From NCBI RefSeq assembly GCF_030269925.1, contig NC_085112.1, positions 3,101,501 through 3,165,500 of the forward strand: DNA of 64,000 bases. The letters run 5' to 3'. The notes beneath the pieces are model-generated. The model worked only from the letters and a program-made list of their open reading frames with translations. It made no database searches and had not been told where the DNA came from. The position numbers and the translations under genes were made by a program. The stretch comes from Bombyx mori. Taxonomy: Eukaryota > Arthropoda > Insecta > Lepidoptera > Bombycidae. Below, piece by piece: positions 1 to 11,084 of this stretch. How positions within the stretch are numbered: the first letter of the stretch is position 1; each line of letters opens with the position of its first letter.

Positions 1-54
1 CATTCTAAAAGAAAAGTTTTTACTGTGTGACAATACTTATGACCTGACTAGTTA
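1..54 (-). mobile_element. maT-type mariner, one end only
   Basis: Bases 1-57 are identical to 26878-26934, the right end of the mariner copy at 25.6-26.9 kb. The terminal repeat ends near base 52 and is followed by the TA target dinucleotide. The element body lies to the left, outside the window. The flank on the right is the tail of a tRNA-Gly-headed SINE, so this mariner landed in that SINE. Confidence 0.8.
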
Positions 55-372
55 TATCCATCGGAGCTTTTATTAAAATATTATTTTATTGGAATGGCCT
101 CAAGACCACATGGTGCTATGCAATTACCGGAACTCATCATGAAATATGAGGTCCAAGTCTCAATCGTAGGCTTAGCTACGCGGCAAAAATGGGTAGGATG
201 ACTAATGTGAACATACAATAAATACATCCTACCACAATCTGGTAACCACTTTATATCACCTCTGTAAATTAGTTCAACCCTGGAGAACAGTAAATAACAA
301 TAAGTGCTGTTAGATATAATTTCTCTGATTAAAACTTAAAAAAAAATACCTAAAAAATGTGTTCCAAAAAAT
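55..372 (-). repeat. SINE-like tail attached to a tRNA-Gly unit
   Basis: Read on the minus strand, this 318-bp stretch follows the tRNA-Gly unit at 373-443. It matches the sequence after the tRNA-Gly at 15866-15936 over its whole length, apart from one internal deletion of about 35 bp. It includes a block resembling the middle of Bm1 (CCTACCCATTTTTGCCG). The far end is cut by the mariner. Confidence 0.65.
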
Positions 373-443
373 TGCATTGGCCGGGAATCGAACCCGGGCT
401 GCCCGCGTGGCAGGCGAGCATTCTACCACTGAACCACCGATGC
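373..443 (-). tRNA. tRNA-Gly(GCC)-like, variant copy heading a SINE
   Basis: This is a 71-nt cloverleaf with anticodon GCC and A- and B-box promoters. It differs from the six uniform copies at two bases: one creates a C-A mismatch in the acceptor stem and one lies in the variable loop. A T-run follows on the minus strand. With the mismatch and the SINE-like tail it is more likely a SINE head or tRNA pseudogene than a working gene. Confidence 0.6.
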
Positions 444-538
444 TCATAGTCTTGTACTATAAAATTATATAAACATGATTTTACAACGCCACATTTATGC
501 AATAGATTCAACTCATCAATTTTAGAAAGTCTTACTTA

Positions 539-808
539 CATATGAGTCGTCTATTATCAAAGCTGGCAATCTGTGCATTTGGACAAAAAAATGTTATTGA
601 TATGTCAATACAGATTGATTTGAATATAATCGTCTCCTTCAAAGAATACGGTTCAAAACCTGCATTAAATAAAGGTTAATACTTAACCTGTTATTTATCT
701 AAGATGTCGTTCAGAAGAGTTTTGTGACTACCAATGGAATACAAAGTCAATAATTCGTTTTTCTGATTTACCAATAATTGCCAGCTTTGATAATAGTCGA
801 CTCATATG
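539..808. mobile_element. 270-bp MITE with 33-bp inverted ends
   Basis: The ends (CATATGAGTCGTCTATTATC and onward) form an inverted repeat of about 33 bp with one mismatch. TA dinucleotides flank both sides (537-538 and 809-810), as in Tc1/mariner-type insertions. The interior is AT-rich and non-coding. Confidence 0.8.
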
Positions 809-1004
809 TAGGATATAATTCCAAACACACTCGGACGTATGAAATATTGTCGTAGCTTATAACTTTGACCTCATACGTGGACGGCACCATTCCTATTTTG
901 ATGCCTATGTGGTCTGATAATCGCTTAGTGACAAGCGAGACACTAATTTGACTAGATGGTACAACAACAAAAAATTAAATAGTAGATTTAGATTTTCATT
1001 TTTA

Positions 1005-1275
1005 TTTTTATTTTTATTGCTTAGATAGGTGGACAAGGTCACAGCCGACCTGTTGTTAAGTGGTAACTGGAGCCCATAGACATCTACGACGTAAAGGCGC
1101 CACCCGCCTTGAGATATAAGCTCTAAGGTCTCAGTATAGTTACAACGGCTGCCCTACCCTTAAAACCGAAACGCAATTACTGCTTCACGGCAGAAATAGG
1201 CTGGGTGGTGGTACCTACCTGCGCAGAATCACCAGAGGTCCTACCACCAGTAATTACGCAAATTATAATATTGCA
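1005..1275 (-). mobile_element. Bm1: Bm1 SINE, head missing
   Basis: A minus-strand Bm1 copy begins on the plus strand with an A/T-rich tail and the ATTGCTTAGAT block, then the block containing CCGAAACGCAATTACTGC. It ends after ACCAGTAATTACGCAAATTATAA, so the tRNA-like head is absent. Moderately diverged. Confidence 0.85.
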
Positions 1276-1385
1276 GGTATAATACGCTGTTGTGATACTC
1301 AAAGGAACAGCGCTGTCCATTCGTTGCTGAATCCTTTAGCGACATTTACGCCATCCAAAAGAAGAGTTAGGATACCGCTCTTCTA

Positions 1386-1870
1386 TTTTATTTATGTTCC
1401 TTAAATGGGTTGACGGGCTCACGGCTCATCTGGTAATGATTACCGAAACTCACAAACATCAGCAAGGTTAACGCTGCCATACACCATGAGACATTAATTC
1501 TCAATTAAGTCTCAGTATTATTATAGTACTAGCGACCCGCCCTCGCTTCGCTTCGGAAACATTAAAACACACATTAAACTAAAAAAAATAAATAAAAAAT
1601 AAATAAAAAAAAGTAGCCTATGTTCATCAGGGACAATGTCGGCTTCTAATGGAAAAAGAATTTTTCAAATCGGTCCAGTAGTTTCGGAGCCTATTCGAAA
1701 CAAACAAACAAACAAACAAATCTTTCCTCTTTATAATATTAGTATAGATATATAGACAACCGCTTCCCAGTCTTCAAACCGAAACGCATTATTGCTTCCC
1801 AGCGGAAATAGGTAGAGTGAGAGTGAGGGAGGGAAATGCGATCTCGCGGGTCGTACCACCAGTAAAACAC
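1386..1870 (-). mobile_element. Diverged Bm1-like SINE split by a Helitron
   Basis: The left part (1386-1528) carries the tail half of a Bm1-like SINE, from the CACGGCTCATCTGG block to AAGTCTCAGTAT. The right part (1749-1870) resumes at CCCAGTCTTCAAACCGAAACG and runs to ACCACCAGTAAA. The 220 bp between them is a Helitron. Confidence 0.65.
1529..1748 (-). mobile_element. Short non-autonomous Helitron
   Basis: On the minus strand it starts TCTATACTAATATTATAAAG and ends GGGCGGGTCGCTAG before a T, with the host A at the other side. This is the A|TC...CTAG|T signature. Same family as 36778-36986, and its start matches the element at 24860. Confidence 0.85.
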
Positions 1871-3003
1871 AGCTAAAATTCATTTACTAAACTAATAGTA
1901 GGTTTTCGTCTATTATTATTTTTTCAATAAAGACATCATATCGTATCGCATCGTTCGACAACTGTTCAAATAATTCCGACTCGTTTGGCACAAAGGTTTC
2001 AATTAAGCTGTTCAATCACTATGAAATTATCAAAGCGATTGTCCAAAGAATAAACCTTTGTCAATTTCATTTATTGTTGTACAAATGAATAAAGATAATT
2101 CGCGTCGATTTAATTCGTTATTGTTTCGAATTAGTTAAATATATTTTGTGATTGTTGTTTTTTTCTGGCGTTCTAACAAGTGATATTTATTTAGTTATTA
2201 TATGATATTTATCTATTTAGTGGTTCAAGGAAGAGTTGACGGTCAACGCTCTCGGGGCCGATCATCCACAAGGTAGACAGACTTGGTTAAGTTATCTACG
2301 AAGTGTTCCCTTACTGAGTGTACACGTACCGCCACAAATAGAGATAGATGGAGAAGACTCTCAAAAGCCGCAACCAAACATTAAGACTTATGTAGCCACG
2401 ACCACTCCGCCAGGAGTGAACGACTGAGAAGAAGAATCAACACTGCTGTTTAGCCTTCGAAAGCAGATGAGCTTACGACATCAGTAATAGCAGTGAAAGG
2501 TTCGCCGATCGTTGATATTTTTAAACGTACCCTAATTAAGCTAAAAAGGCCTCCAAGACAATTCCCACATCCAAAAAAGTGGAACACAATAGACAAGAGT
2601 TCTACAATCATTTTTAAACTCATAATTATCAATGAACGTAAATTACGAACGAGATAATTTGTAAGAAGTCCTCAGGGCACTTCCGAAACACCATTAATAG
2701 TTCGCTAAACCAACTAACGGATCTGTCGAATAGTTGTGCAATATTTGCAGCCACTATTTACCATGAACACACATCTGCTTTGCACTTCACAGTCTAAGGA
2801 GTCGGGGATACGCAACTTTGAGAAGCTCTGTGAAGCAGATGAGCGTCTCTTGAGAATTACTTGTTGAGATCACCGCTTGTAGTTCGACTTACATATTTGC
2901 TTTTGTACAGCGGCTCCGAATGTAGACTTATGACGTGAAGTATTCGATTTTCTTTATTATACAACACGATTGTTTTTGAACACAGATACAGTCCTATTGA
3001 AGA
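1871..3003. other. AT-rich stretch, nothing recognised
   Basis: No repeat family, RNA gene or convincing coding sequence is visible. The open frames here are short and match no motif I know. Confidence 0.5.
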
Positions 3004-3232
3004 CTAGCTGACCCGGCAGACTTCGTAGTGCCTCAATAGATAAACCTACCAATACCTAAACTTTTGTATAAAATAAACTTAAAACAAACAATAGGAATCC
3101 GTCCGACGGGGGAGATCTAAAATGGAAACTAAAATTGTTAAAATACAAGACCAAAATTAGCCAAATCGGTCCAGCCGTTCTCGAGTTTTAGCGAGACTAA
3201 CGAACAGCAATTCGTTTTTATATATATAGGTA
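3004..3232 (-). mobile_element. Short Helitron
   Basis: The minus-strand 3' end is GCCGGGTCAGCTAG followed by T, the same end as the large Helitron at 24215. The other end is TATATATATAAAAACG, with the internal phrase ACCGATTTGGCTAATTTTGG typical of lepidopteran Helitrons. The exact 5' base is uncertain. Confidence 0.75.
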
Positions 3233-3674
3233 AAGATAATTAAAAGAACGATTTTGATATTTCAATACGATGATCTCTATCACTTTGTACGTCTATGGAT
3301 TGTGGTAGTCATTTCAAACAAATCTAATTCATGGCACGCAATCATTTCAAAACAGTCGTGGAGGTTACTTATTTTCACTACTCCTTATTGTCACAAAACT
3401 ATTGTAAGAAAGGGTGAATGTATGTTTGTTACTCCTTCACGCAAAAACTGCTGGATGCATTTTAATGAAACTTTACAATAATATAGCTTACACATTAGAA
3501 TAACACATAGGCTATAATTTATAAATATATATAGTATGAATTACGTAGAAACATAACGATAAGTGTCAAGTAAGTAGGAAAAAATTTGGCATCTGCCAGC
3601 TATTCTGTCGTGCGCCCCAAAAACCGTTAGAGTTACACGTATCTATATTCCTTTACATGAATTACCTACATGAG

Positions 3675-4208
3675 CCCTGGAGTCATCGTGGCCTAAAGCA
3701 TAAGGCGGATGGTTTACTCAAATTCCCCGGTCATCGTTCTCATCGAACCTGTCGCTTGCGACGACGGGCTCGACTAGTAAATTAACCCACAGACACAGTC
3801 CACTGAATTTCTCGCCGGATCTTCTCAGTGGGTCGCGTTTCCGATCCGGTGGTTGATTCTGCGAAACACGGCTCTTGCTAGGGTTCGTGTTGGCAACGTC
3901 GTTAGGTTTGAGCCCGGTGAGCTCAACTACTAGTTAAGGTTACGCTGAAGTATCCTCTCAAGGCCATCGGCAAGGAAGGAAAAAAAATCTAATTGAGGGA
4001 TGCCACTATACCGGTGTTCAAATCCCGCAGTCAGTAAACGTTTTTTTTGCTAATGCAATGTGTAACTGACAATTGTAAAATTCTTACTTCCACGATGAAG
4101 GATTAACATCGTGTAATTAAAATCGAGCCGTCAACAATTATAATTACTGGGGGTAGGACGTCTTGTGAGTTCACACGGCTAGTACAGGCCGCGAAGCAAT
4201 AATGCATT
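3675..4208 (+). mobile_element. Bm1: Old Bm1 SINE split by a Jockey LINE tail
   Basis: A Bm1 tRNA-like head (GTCATCGTGGCCTAAAGCAT) at about 3692-3731 is interrupted by LINE sequence. It resumes at about 3996 with the B-box region (GGTGTTCAAATCCCGC) and runs on to the GGTAGGACGTCTTGTGAG block. The sequence is diverged and its far tail is missing. Confidence 0.7.
3732..3995 (+). mobile_element. 5'-truncated Jockey-clade LINE tail, family 1
   Basis: The 3' region of a Jockey-type LINE, with the hallmark CTCGCCGGATCTTCTCAGTG block, ends in an A-run. It lies inside the Bm1 head. Only a degraded target duplication can be made out, so the insertion looks old. Related tails lie at 10.8, 11.1, 15.4, 35.4, 40.2, 49.7 and 56.8 kb. 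Confidence 0.8.
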
Positions 4209-4719
4209 TTGGTGAAGGCTGATGTTGTTATACAATACAATACACTATGCCAATCCCTATTAATGTACTGTATCATCTGTTGGGAATCTGCTTCAAAAAC
4301 TGTGCTAATTGAATTAGAAAGAGCTCAGCGTTCAGTGTTAAAGGTGATACTAAATAAACCTCGAAGGTACTCTACAGAACGCGTTTACAGGGAAAGTCAA
4401 GTTCTCAACGTCCGTCAGCTATTCATTTTAAAAATATTTTTATTGATACATGGAGCGGTGCTCTCATCTGAATGTACGATTCCTTGATTAAACGCAGGGT
4501 TTACAAATAACCTGTAACTTTGACAGCTACAAAATTACCATCTCTCCAAAAACATCTATTTCAAGATGTTGCTAAGATCTTTATTTATAACGCGGTTATT
4601 AGACATTGTAATTAAAACCTAAAACACAAAACGGTTAGGCAAGCTAAACCACTAGTGAAAAAATTGTTGTTAACATTGAACTATATGGACACAGAGAACT
4701 TAATTAAAAGCAAGAAATA
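4209..4719 (+). pseudogene. C-terminal fragment of a non-LTR reverse transcriptase
   Basis: The open frame to 4487 reads LCQSLLMYCIICWESASKT, then LERAQRSVLKVI, then RQLFILKIFL. This is the conserved region just after the reverse transcriptase domain in CR1/Rex/Daphne-like LINEs. After a frame change near 4480 the homologous tail continues (RRVYK, then LQKHLFQDVAKIF) with scattered stops to a TAG near 4719. The endonuclease and RT core are missing. About 400 bp of 3' UTR-like AT-rich DNA follows, to a run near 5130. It may be a dead 3' relative of the element whose 5' end is at 61.5-64 kb, but the two do not overlap, so this is only a guess. Confidence 0.65.
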
Positions 4720-5130
4720 GCAGTAGATTTATTAGTTTTGTATCTTTTTGTTTATTTTTTCTTATTAATTTATTTTATAATTGTTTATGTCTACGCTCCC
4801 CACATATGTGTAATTATTTGATGTGTTATTTTTATTACTCAAAAATTTTTATTATATTATATGTTAAATCTTGTAACGCATGTTTTTGAGCGTAATAATT
4901 ATTAATAATAGTGATGTCGTTTTGAGGTCAATTATATACATAGTAAATCGCATTTTGGTCCTCACGATACAGGCTATGCCTAGTGTGAGGATCATTGGTT
5001 AATTTTATATTGTTGATGCCATCTGCGTAATCTCTCAGTTTGTTAAATATGTAAATAGTATTCTAGGTCATGGTTTAAGGGCTTATGTAGTAAATAAAGA
5101 AATGATTATTTTTATTATTTTTATAATAAA

Positions 5131-5714
5131 GCCACGTCTCTGGGTAGATTTCGACATTTTTGCTGTACCACTTAAAATCGTATGGGTCGTAAGCTTATTC
5201 ACCTTTTCACACAGTAAAACTGTGCATTAATAGCTAAATTGACAAATCTGACAAAAATATAAACCCCCCTAATAGAAATTACAAAATAATCTTAAACAAA
5301 TAAAAGTTCCACACATTCTGACCGATCTCCTAGCGATAAACACAAAACGTCGTTTTCCAAATGAGCTTATTATCATCATATTACATAGAAGTTTCAATTA
5401 TAAGTTACGTAATTTTATATGGAAGATCGGTGCACAAACGCGAACTTTAACAACTCTAGCTAAACTTAAGTCCTCGTTTAGTTTAATAAAGTTACGAACT
5501 GCACTCGAACGTGAATTACTTGGAAACTAGACTTACGTACTTAGCTAATTTGAACTGTGCACACTAACCACGTCGTGTTTCATGGAAGATTACGCTTCTG
5601 AAAATTTTCGCTAAACAAAATCACGAAAATATTGAATCAAGTAAAAGCGGCCACACTGGGCAGTCATGCGAGACAGGGGCCGCAGCTTCGGACCGGGGAA
5701 TTGAATTCGCACGA
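5131..5714. other. AT-rich stretch, nothing recognised
   Basis: No motif, RNA gene or repeat family could be supported here. Confidence 0.5.
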
Positions 5715-5912
5715 GCTCATAGCCTACCTGGTGTTAAGTGGTTACTGGAGCCCATAGACGTCTACAACGTAAATGCGCCACCCACCTTGAGATATAAGTT
5801 CTAAGGTCTCAAGTACAACGGCTGCCCCACCCTTCAAACTTCAAACCGAAAATCTTCACAGCAGAAAATAGAAATAGGCAGGGGCGGTGGTACCTACCCG
5901 AGCGGACACACT
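5715..5912 (-). mobile_element. Bm1: Bm1 SINE fragment
   Basis: It runs from the CCTACCTGGTGTTAAGTGG block through a slightly scrambled ACCCTTCAAACTTCAAACCG block to GGTACCTACCCGAGCGGAC. Head and extreme tail are missing. Confidence 0.8.
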
Positions 5913-6244
5913 TTCAGTTCCCTTAACGACAACGTAAATAGTAAGAATATATTGTTCATTGCACGATTAACACGCCACCGCAGTAGCGTTCATCCAGAGA
6001 TAATGCCGTGCCATCTGGCAATAAAATATATAATACTTCTTCTTTTCCTGAGCGCCATAAAATCCTCCTCCAAACGATTTTCCAGCGAACTCGACTGTGA
6101 CCAATGGCTTGGTACGGTCCGTAGGCGGTAGCACTGTTCATATCCACGAGTGAACACTTAAAAGCCAAGAAAGAAAAAGAATAATGAAGAAATTCGCTTA
6201 CATTACAGGCCGCGGCTTGGCTTGAAGAAAGATTGTCTTATTTG

Positions 6245-6372
6245 AATAATATCTTTTTTTTACTATCCTTATAGGCAGACGAGCAGCATACGATCCATCT
6301 AATCGTGAGTGATTGCCGTCGCTCATCAACGACAGCAATATCAGGAGCACAGCCAAGACGCTGCTTACTGCA
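6245..6372 (-). mobile_element. Lepidopteran SINE tail (AGGCAGACGAGCA family), diverged
   Basis: A T-rich run is followed by AGGCAGACGAGCAGCATACG and a diverged GTGAGTGATTGCCGTCGCTC block. Better copies lie at 35.86 and 57.63 kb, all in the same orientation. Confidence 0.6.
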
Positions 6373-6404
6373 AAACATACAACACCATTATGAAATTTCA
6401 TTTA

Positions 6405-7108
6405 AACACTCCTCCATTAGATTATACCTAATCACTGGGAACAAATCACGCACGATCATCGGGCCCCAAATTAGGATTCCCCGTGTTATGGGTACCAGAG
6501 ACCAGAGACTGGACATCGATACTTTTATACGTACTAGTGTACTAGTGGTCCCAGACTAATCGAAATTCGACTATAATTTATTGAAATTATAAGTTTGAAC
6601 CTGTTTGAACATTATTAAGGTTCTATTGTCAAAGATAATTATACTTCTTTATTCACAGATTTTGCCAAGACCACACTATGGACAAATAATATTAAAGATA
6701 TGCAACATTAACCCATTCTTCATTTGACGACAGACTATAAGCAATAAGAAAAGTTTGACAGTGAACAACAAAGAGTATGCATTGTGTCCAATACATGGTA
6801 GTGTGTGTAATGTTTTTTTATTGGTTTAATGCTTAATTAATACATAATTTAAAAAAAAATTGGCAATCTGCACTCCTTCTCTATATTCCTTATAAGTGTG
6901 GAAAATTTCATACTCCTCTGCCCGCGCAATTTTCGTAAAAATTTGTACAATGTTTTTGCTTCACGTATGGATATATAGATATAAATAATACACACTCAGC
7001 AAAGAGCAACCATCCTACTCGTCACGCTAATGTTTGCCCGATGTGGGAATCGAACCCACGACCCTCGGCGCAGCAGCCAGGGGTGCTAACTACTGCACCA
7101 CCGAGTCA
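6405..7108 (-). mobile_element. tRNA-derived SINE (second family), split by an insertion
   Basis: The tRNA-like head on the minus strand is at about 7032-7108 (B-box GGGTTCGATTCCC, A-box region CGGTGGTGCAGTAGTTAGC). The body resumes at 6405-6555 with ACGCACGATCATCGGG. A copy without the insertion is at 11795-12000. A Helitron-like element at 6556-6979 separates the two parts. Confidence 0.65.
6556..6979 (-). mobile_element. Helitron-like element
   Basis: The minus-strand 5' end is TCTATATATCCATACGTGAA and the 3' end is GTCGAATTTCGATTAG before T, fitting TC...CTRR. It is homologous, in the opposite orientation, to 36684-37216. No open frame. Confidence 0.65.
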
Positions 7109-7375
7109 GTTTAATATCGGAATGACTTTTAAGTGATAAGTTTTCACACTCAGCCATAACATCTTTTAGTGTTTGAACCAAGTTAAACTAAATTTACGTT
7201 TGTTTCTAAATTGAGGCAGTATTCCGCAGTTTACTATCCGCCATCAAACTGCATATCGCTGAGAAAGCAGTCAAGCCTTAATGTTCAAACATTAAATTCT
7301 TCATATACTGTAAGCATTCGACGGCTATGCGACTTTAATTATAAATATTCTGTCTATATTTTTTTAGTATACTGG

Positions 7376-7630
7376 GTGCGGGTTGTTAGTAAGGGTAAAC
7401 CTTATCTGATGGTAGAGCGTCTTGTGAGTACCACGACCCTGCCTAATTAGCAGTGAAGCTGTATGTTTCGGTTTCAAGGGTGGGGCAGCCGTTATATTAT
7501 AAAACTTTGGAATATAGAAATTATTTCTCAAAGTGAATGGCGACATTTCCGTTGTTGATGTCTATCGACTCCGGTACCCACTTAACAGCTGATGGGCCGT
7601 GAGCTCATTCGGCCATCTGAGCAATAACAA
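7376..7630 (+). mobile_element. Bm1: Diverged Bm1 SINE
   Basis: The blocks GAGCGTCTTGTGAGTACCAC, GTTTCAAGGGTGGGGCAGCC and TGATGGGCCGTGAGCTC occur in Bm1 order. The head is missing and the sequence is diverged. Confidence 0.7.
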
Positions 7631-9059
7631 ATTTTTGAGCCAATAAATCAATATATCGAATGGTGAAAGGCTATTTTGTTTAAGCGACATTTTGCTTAAC
7701 AACACACGACATGATTTATCTTTGTAGTTAAAAGTCTGGTTTGTTTGGTATTCTCATCAACAATTCGATGATTGTAATTGAACTTCAAGTTTAAGTTTAC
7801 TCCATTCAAATAGCTGAAGAAGCTTTTTTTTGTTATGGCATTTTTTCCATAACTTTAAATGGCTCTCCTGCAAAGTTGCAAAAATGTCGCTCAAACCAAT
7901 ACCCTATTCACACTTCATTAAGGTAATATTTCTTATGTCACCAGACTATCCACCTTAGGGGCCAAATTAATCCCTACTATACGAAATCTCTAGGTTCATT
8001 TAGTGTGTTATAAGTAATGGTGTTCTTCAAAAGAGGTATGGAACGAACCTTTGGCTATAGGCAGTAGTTTGGACGTGACGCTGCTTTGCTGTTGTTCTTT
8101 GCTGCGGCTACTGACATCTGATAGTAATTGAAAAATTTCTTAAATTTTGATATTTCTTATAAAAAAGCCTTTCTCAAATCTACGCCTAGGAAATGGATGG
8201 GCCCGACATTTGTGAAATTTTCGTTGTCTTTTTTCTATTTCTTAGTACCAGAGCAACAATATATACTGCTCTTTTGAAATCCATCTTCAAACTGTGAAAA
8301 TCGCGGGCGAATTCGCAGTTAATAATTATAGTGTGTGCATCTTAAGCGGTTTCGCGGTTATAGCGGTTAATCGCTCCCGGGAATAAACCGTAGTGCAGTC
8401 TCGGCCTTAATGTAGCCACTAATAGCCAAATAAATTCATTTTCAGGTCTATGTGAGTAAAAAATACATTTTCTCAGACTTTGTCTAATAGGATATAAGCA
8501 ATGAGAGGGTTTTTAGAATATTTACCTACAAAGATTATTTAGTGGGTCGCCGAAAGGCAATGTACTTTAAAGCAAATTACTTTTCCATAGCTCGGAGCGA
8601 ACTGTTGAGTTCTCGTCTCGAAGGACTCGCTCAGAAGAGATTACAAAGAAATTTATTTTAACAATTTATTTAAGAGAAAACTGTGGAAAATGGTGTTTTG
8701 AAAAATGAAGACGGTTGCATATTTCGGTTTCCTTTGTAGAAAGTCTGTCTGTCTGTTTACTTAATGTCATTAAAATCTTCAATTCAATTTGATTGAGTGT
8801 GTGCTTGACTGTGTGTGTTTTTTTTAACTTAAATGATACTTAAATGATATAAACTTTTTTAAACTTAAATGATATAATGGAAACAAGCCTGTATTTGAAC
8901 GATAAAACTGTGGAAGAATTTTTAAATTACAAATTGTCCTAATTTCGCTAATCCGTTCTAATCTTGTTTAAAATGGGAGCTCATCTTACTAAATACGCGC
9001 CAATTTGATATTGTACTTCACAACAGAATTAGCCTCTGGCAATAACCACCAGTGACGTT
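7631..9059. other. 1.4 kb with nothing recognised
   Basis: AT-rich DNA without a convincing coding frame or known repeat. The phrase GTGCAGTCTCGGCCTTAA near 8392 looks like a DNA-transposon end, but I found no matching partner. Confidence 0.45.
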
Positions 9060-9345
9060 ACCAGAAAAAAAAACTTGTTCTTAGTCGGGCACGGTTAGCG
9101 TGGTATGGACATGTGATGCGTAGAGAGAAGACGCATGTGACTAGGAGATGTATGGAAATTGTAGTGCAAGGCAGAAGGGAAAGAGGTCGACCGAAGAAAA
9201 CTTGGATGGAGTGTGTGAATGACGATATGAGAGAGAGAGAGAGAGAGAAGTGAGTGTTGAGATGATGGCTGATAGAATAGAATGGAAGAGAAAAATTACT
9301 GTGCCGACCCCACCTAGTGGGATAAGGTGGAGAAAAAGAAGAAGA
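9060..9345 (+). pseudogene. RTE-type LINE C-terminal fragment
   Basis: The plus strand encodes YGHVMRREKTHVTRRCMEI, RGRPKKTWMECVNDDMRER and the untranslated GACCCCACCTAGTGGGATAA end, as in the copy at 32974-33385. A (GA)n run at about 9228-9250 breaks the frame. Only the last part of the RT-containing protein is left. Confidence 0.75.
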
Positions 9346-10115
9346 GAGTCGGACACTTGTCAGAGTAGTTGTGGTTGCGCTGACGTCATACACGCAGAAA
9401 CATTCGTTAGGTCGTTTATGTTCCAGAGGATTACCTTCATGGCGATGCCCTTCCAGATCTGGTGGTTCGAAGCGTTTCGAGTACGTTCAAGTAAATTACA
9501 ATACATCAAAAACTATTAGGTCCCTTTGCTTAAAAATGACATACCTACAATAAACTTTAAACTTATATTTAACAAAAATGGTATCATTGTACTCGCGCCC
9601 TATACATCCCAAAACTGAACAAAATAGCAGTGAATTATGCCGTGTTAAAAATTTAAGCTATTCCATAGCTTTTATCGCGGGCTTTGAGCGTGGCGACCGA
9701 ATCGAGGAATTCCGTAACGAAAATAAAACCTAACACCCCCCACTCTGCCTACGATGTAGCTCGCGTTCAACACATTCACACGTTGCACTTGTGTAGTGTT
9801 TGTGAATAAGCGCGCGACGTGACGTCGCACTGCATGCGCATCATGAAAAGTCTGCCCGTCTCTCTCTCGCGCGGTCTAGCTTATAAGTGTGGAGGGAACA
9901 GTTAATGTTTTGCTTTTGTTAATGATTATAAATATAACGTGGTCTTATTTTACTATTGTTTTAATATTAAATTATTATTGTGTAAATATAATTGCATAAG
10001 TTCATAAAAAATGCTATGCAATAGCTTTACCGCGGCAGTCCCCGAGTGCCAATGTGTTTTTTACTTTTATGCTACTATATTAGGTTTATACAGATTACGT
10101 ACTATTATTAACAGG
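9346..10115. other. Unclassified sequence, possibly an old repeat
   Basis: At 9660-10040 similar phrases face each other (ATAGCTTTTATCGCGGGC and CAATAGCTTTACCGCGG) around a GC-rich, CpG-containing core. I cannot assign a family. No coding frame. Confidence 0.35.
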
Positions 10116-10283
10116 TCCTAAATGCCGCGGTAGGCCCAAGAACCGTTGGTTGGATGTGCTCAAGGCGGATATGAAGAAGAATAACCTCACCTAGAAGGAT
10201 GCCGAAGACCGAGCAAAGTGGAAAAGCTTAAGTAGAAAAACGGAATCTGGCACTAGACCGGGAAAACGCTAGAAAGAAGAAGA
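10116..10283 (+). pseudogene. LINE C-terminal fragment (RTE-like)
   Basis: The plus strand reads RPKNRWLDVLKADMKKNNLT, a stop, then KDAEDRAKWKSL. This is the usual C-terminal signature of RTE-like LINE proteins. Only about 55 codons remain, with one stop. Confidence 0.6.
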
Positions 10284-10811
10284 AGATATAAGAAATGCCC
10301 ACATAAATACTATTAAGTAAATCATAAATAAACTATTACGGTGTAGAAAAGATTATTTAATATAAAGATTCCCGAGATAATAACGTAGATATAACAGAAA
10401 CGATGTGAGGTATTAAAACGGCTGTTATTGAAGGGAAACTTGCGCAATTTTAAAAGCTATTCCCCGGTCGAGATGATGAAATTAAAATCCAAGAGATCGT
10501 ACAAGAGTTTGGAGAGCTCGTGCAAATATACTCTTAAGCGAGATTCGCGTATATCTGTAATGAGAATTTTGGTCGTAACGATATTTTTATCGTTTCAAAC
10601 TTTTCACACGACAGAGCGAGCTATTACCGTAATCTTCTATATAAAATCTTCCACATTATGTTAATAATTGCTAAATATGATCACTCCATTGACTCACTCA
10701 CACACACTCAATAGAAATCTTTGGTTTATGAGCCTTATTATATTTTTTTGTACAGTTTAGCACATAAATGTACTTTCGTTACATGTATTACTCATTAACA
10801 ATAGATAGCCC
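10284..10811. other. AT-rich stretch, nothing recognised
   Basis: No supported feature. The 78-codon open frame at 10428-10664 shows no motif or domain. Confidence 0.45.
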
Positions 10812-10992
10812 ACATTCTCGCCGGATCTTCTCAGTAGGTCGCGTTTCCGATCCGGTGGTAGATTCTGCATTCTGCGAAGCACTGCTCTTGCTAGGGTCAG
10901 TGTTAGCATCACTCTGGTTTGAACCCCGTAACCTACTAGTTAAGTTTACGCTTAAATAGCCTCTCAAGGCTATCAGCTTAGGTAGGAAAAAC
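10812..10992 (+). mobile_element. Jockey LINE tail, family 1
   Basis: It begins at TTCTCGCCGGATCTTCTCAG and ends at CAGCTTAGGTAGGAAAAA. Strongly 5'-truncated, non-coding 3' end only. Confidence 0.8.
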
Positions 10993-11084
10993 AAACAATA
11001 GACAATTAAATTTATATCTTAAATGCTTATTAAAGTTTAATCCTTTTTTTCGTACCGTTGATAGCCTAAGGGGCTAGTGGACGG

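Noticed and set aside
2236..2427. 63-codon open frame
   Set aside because: No motif, no splice or promoter context, and composition like the surrounding non-coding DNA.
9058..9519. Several overlapping open frames on both strands
   Set aside because: All overlap the RTE LINE fragment and its (GA)n run; only the plus-strand LINE frame shows known motifs.
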